Below, piece after piece: positions 61,519 to 64,000 of a DNA stretch of 64,000 bases. Below the pieces are notes generated by a model. That model was not told the origin of the DNA. It did not search any database and was given only the letters and a program-made list of their open reading frames with translations. The translations under genes and the position numbers were made by a program. Each line of letters begins with the position of its first letter. Positions within the stretch are counted from its first letter, which is position 1. Source of the DNA: Marsupella aquatica. Its lineage: Eukaryota; Marchantiophyta. Location: the NCBI GenBank assembly GCA_973895155.1, contig OZ316894.1, positions 7,192,001 to 7,256,000 on the forward strand, read 5' to 3'.

Positions 61519-63985
61519 TCAAACTTGGTCCTCATCATCTTCAGGTTGGGACACAACCAGAATATCAGGCTTTTCCCCAACGATTGAACGAGACCGTGGC
61601 ACATATGTGATGACAAGTGACCATTCCTCTGGGTTTGGGGGGTATGGAATATAGAAACATTGTTCCACATGACTTGGAAAAGTGAACGGCTCTGATGTTT
61701 GCCAATGAGATGGCTGGAAACTAGTGGCAGACATCTTCAGTCGTGTAAATCCACACTCATCTTGAACCACAGTAGGATTGTTACCTGCAAGGTTCACTTT
61801 GAACCACTTGCACTTGAAGACATACTCTTCAAACTTTGATTATGCATCATAAGATATCACTAGAATCTCTTCTACCTTTCCATAATGTGGCACAACATCT
61901 CGAATAATATTTGTGTCATGGCGACTGCTGCGGGAATCTTGAGAGAATTGTCCTTGAACTCCACAATCAAAGGTACGACCCCTCTTCTCATCAAGGGAAG
62001 AAATCCTAAAATCCATAAACCATAAGGATATGTTACACAAAAATAGACACAAATATATTCCAATTAATTGAACACACCAAGAATCTGCCTCTTCAATATA
62101 CGTGCTTGTATTACAAATGAATTAAATTAAACCAAGTGATTCAAATCAAAGGTTACTAAGGTAGATGGAGATCACCTGAAATGTCTTCCTTGTGTCCACA
62201 TTGCTGTCCTTGTTGTAACCACTCTCAAGGGACCATGAACAATGGTACGAACATCATCTGTGATAGCCGGAAAATGTAATACACTCTCTCCCCTGACCAC
62301 CATGTCATCCACCTCAACTAACTTCTCCTTCATATAGTCAAGGTACTTTGGAAAAATCCTTGGTCTTGTGCTGTTACTTTTGGCATCCTCATAGAAATCC
62401 CTCCATTCTTCCATGATATTGCTGTTACTCAACATGAATGTGGTCAGTTGTTTCACCTCCACTGGTGTCAACATGCAAGTTTTCCTAGCACCTGTTAAAC
62501 AATCCTCTTCATCTTCCCTCTCCTCTACCCAAGTACGGGGAGAGGTACAATCAATTGTGGCCAATATGGTACTACAATAGAACATACTCTCAGCTGCTAA
62601 GTATCCTGTAGCCATGCTTCCCTCAACCCGTGCACGGTTACGTACATAACCTTTTAACACTGCCATGTATCGTTCTAGCCAATACATCCACCGACAATGC
62701 ACAGGACCTGCAATGGCCACCTCATGAACAAGATGAACAAGTAAATGCATTTGACAATCAAAAAAGGAAGGAGGAAGGGCCTTCTCCAACTTGCATACCA
62801 CCTCTGCTGCCAAAACCTCCATCCCAGGGATCTCATCAGTATATATCTCCTTAGAGCATACCCATCTCAATAGTTTTCCCAATGACCAAAGGGCATCTTG
62901 CACTTCTTCACTTGCCAAACCTATTATGGCCACAGGCAATATGTGCTGCAATAACCTATGGTAGTCATGTGTCTTGAGATACCTTGGCCACTTATGATTG
63001 TCCTCCATCCCAAAGGCCTTTCGGAGATTGGCACCATAACCAGTAGGAAACCGCATGTCTCCTATGCGATTCTGAAACTCCCTTCTCTGGCCAATAGGAA
63101 GCACCCATGGAGCTGAAGGTCGATGCTCGATCCTTGTGATAGGATCACTTATGACCCACACGTCTGGATGCATCTCAAGATCCTCACAAGCCTCCCTGAA
63201 GTTAGTGTCTTTCTCTCCATAGAAAGCCTTTATCAAAGCCTTTCCCACATTTCCCTCAATGTGCATGGGGTCTAATAGATGGCGGATCTTCAACTCACCC
63301 CAATAGGGCAAAGTGGTTAATATACTCCACCTTGTCAAGCCACTACCGTCAAATTGCATGGGATCCTCTGGGTCTGCCACTCTTGCAGCCATGTCTTTCC
63401 AGTGTGTAAAAGTTGTTGGCTCAGGTACATCACGCTTGTCACCAAAGGGCATATCAATAGAGGAAAATAGTAGTGGGTCACGCCTCATCTGATGTCCCAT
63501 TGGAAGAAACTTTGTATGCCCAAGATAAACAATCTTGCGAAGATGTGATGAATACTTGGCTACATCACCAAGGCTTGGGCCACAAGTGGAGCAAGCCTTG
63601 TAGCCTTGGGTTTGCAACCCACTCACAAAGCCAAATCCTGGTCATATAAATGTTCACACATTATGTTAGGATTAGCACATGGAAATGAGGGGATACCATG
63701 CATTAGAATATGATGCATTTAAACAACAAAGTTCTTACCTGGGTAGTCATGCATGGTCCACATACAAACCCCTTTGAGTTTGAAAACCCGTGGGGTACCC
63801 CCTGTAGTCTTTCGACCATCATATGCCCATACTCCTTCCCATAATTTCTGGAGTTCCTGAACCAGTAATGTCAAATAGGTGTCCATGTTCTTCACCTTCT
63901 TTGGCCCTGGGATAATCAAAGATAGCAACAAAAAACCCTTTTTCATGGACAACCATGGTGGAAGGTTGTAATTCATGAGAACCAC
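61519..63985 (-). CDS. TNP2-type transposase of CACTA#2 (5' part outside window)
   Basis: Exons: from the window edge to about 63740 (VVLMNYNLPPWLSMKKGFLLLSLIIPGPKK, ending MHDYPG at a GTAAGAAC donor); 63638-62177 (GLQTQGYKACSTCGPSLG, DPMHIEGNVGKALIKAFYGEKD, RFPTGYGANLRKAFG, LKTHDYHRLLQHILPVAI, LPPSFFDCQMHLLVHLVHEVAIAGPVHCRWMYWLERYM = DUF4218, ending TQGRHFR at a GTGATCTC donor); then from about 62007 (SSLDEKRGRTFDCGVQGQFSQDSRSS, DUF4216) to a stop at 61519 (YVPRSRSIVGEKPDILVV). One in-frame TAA near 61838 (TTTGATTAT context) separates 61840-62052 from 61797-61519, so the gene may be slightly damaged. It lacks the lesions of the CACTA#1 copy. Confidence 0.85.
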
Positions 63986-64000
63986 AGGCCAGACCGATGT

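Larger units (their letters stand above)
60164..64000 (-). mobile_element. CACTA#2, terminal part and transposase (runs off the right edge)
   Basis: It begins CACTACTACATATTTGCC. The first ~570 bp carry many TTGCGA/TCGCAA motifs (60185-60735), the same motif family as CACTA#3 and different from #1. A TNP2 transposase on the minus strand reads toward this end. The insertion lies in the ParB-like part of X2. Confidence 0.9.

Overview
The window looks like nuclear DNA of a land plant. It is almost entirely nested transposable elements, and I see no ordinary housekeeping gene, tRNA or rRNA. The evidence is Ty3/gypsy elements of the chromodomain-less Athila/Tat type, CACTA (En/Spm) DNA transposons with TNP2-type transposases, GT-AG introns, and many genes decayed by stop codons. 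The species cannot be named from sequence alone. The unusual ParB/methyltransferase gene family makes a seed-free lineage plausible, but that is inference.

Region 1-20819: two copies of one gypsy family, both on the minus strand. Element A (left part 1-7041, running off the left edge; remnant 20604-20819) is split by element B (7042-20603), which is flanked by a perfect 5-bp duplication GCAGG. B has PBS, gag-pro, pol and PPT. Its LTRs are very long (3' LTR 4626 bp) and carry a 1199-codon open frame. Pol lies in the -1 frame behind a textbook frameshift signal. B's 5' LTR has an internal 1939-bp deletion.

Region 20820-33540: AT-rich filler, then a decayed two-gene module on the minus strand. 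Gene X1 (27308-22427) encodes a ParB-like domain followed by a beta-class DNA methyltransferase-like domain and an acidic tail. Gene Y1 (22274-21301) encodes an FCP1/NIF-like HAD phosphatase. Upstream lie a palindromic minisatellite, a plus-strand gene with two DUF8039-like repeats, and one end of a CACTA element (#3, ending at 32059). Then comes the 3' half of a second module: Y2 (32060-32879) and the C-terminal half of X2 (32934-33540).

Region 33541-58126: a nest. CACTA#1 (33751-55973, TSD TAG, TIR CACTAGTACATTTT) sits in what looks like a related LTR. It encodes a TnpA-like protein (minus strand), a SET-domain protein and a TNP2 transposase (plus strand). The transposase is interrupted by a 4.66-kb solo LTR of the A/B family (42843-54444, TSD AGGGC). 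The solo LTR is itself interrupted by element C (45182-52119, TSD TTCTT), a very young gag-protease-only gypsy element whose LTRs carry an array of GACGCT...AGCGTC hairpins.

Region 58127-64000: the N-terminal half of X2 (ParB and methyltransferase parts), complementary to the half at 32-33.5 kb. X2 therefore appears to be one gene cut by the whole nest. At 60164 CACTA#2 begins; its TNP2 transposase (minus strand) runs off the right edge.

The best candidates for something undescribed are the X-Y module, the LTR-encoded large protein together with the pol frameshift pseudoknot, and the SET protein carried by a CACTA transposon.
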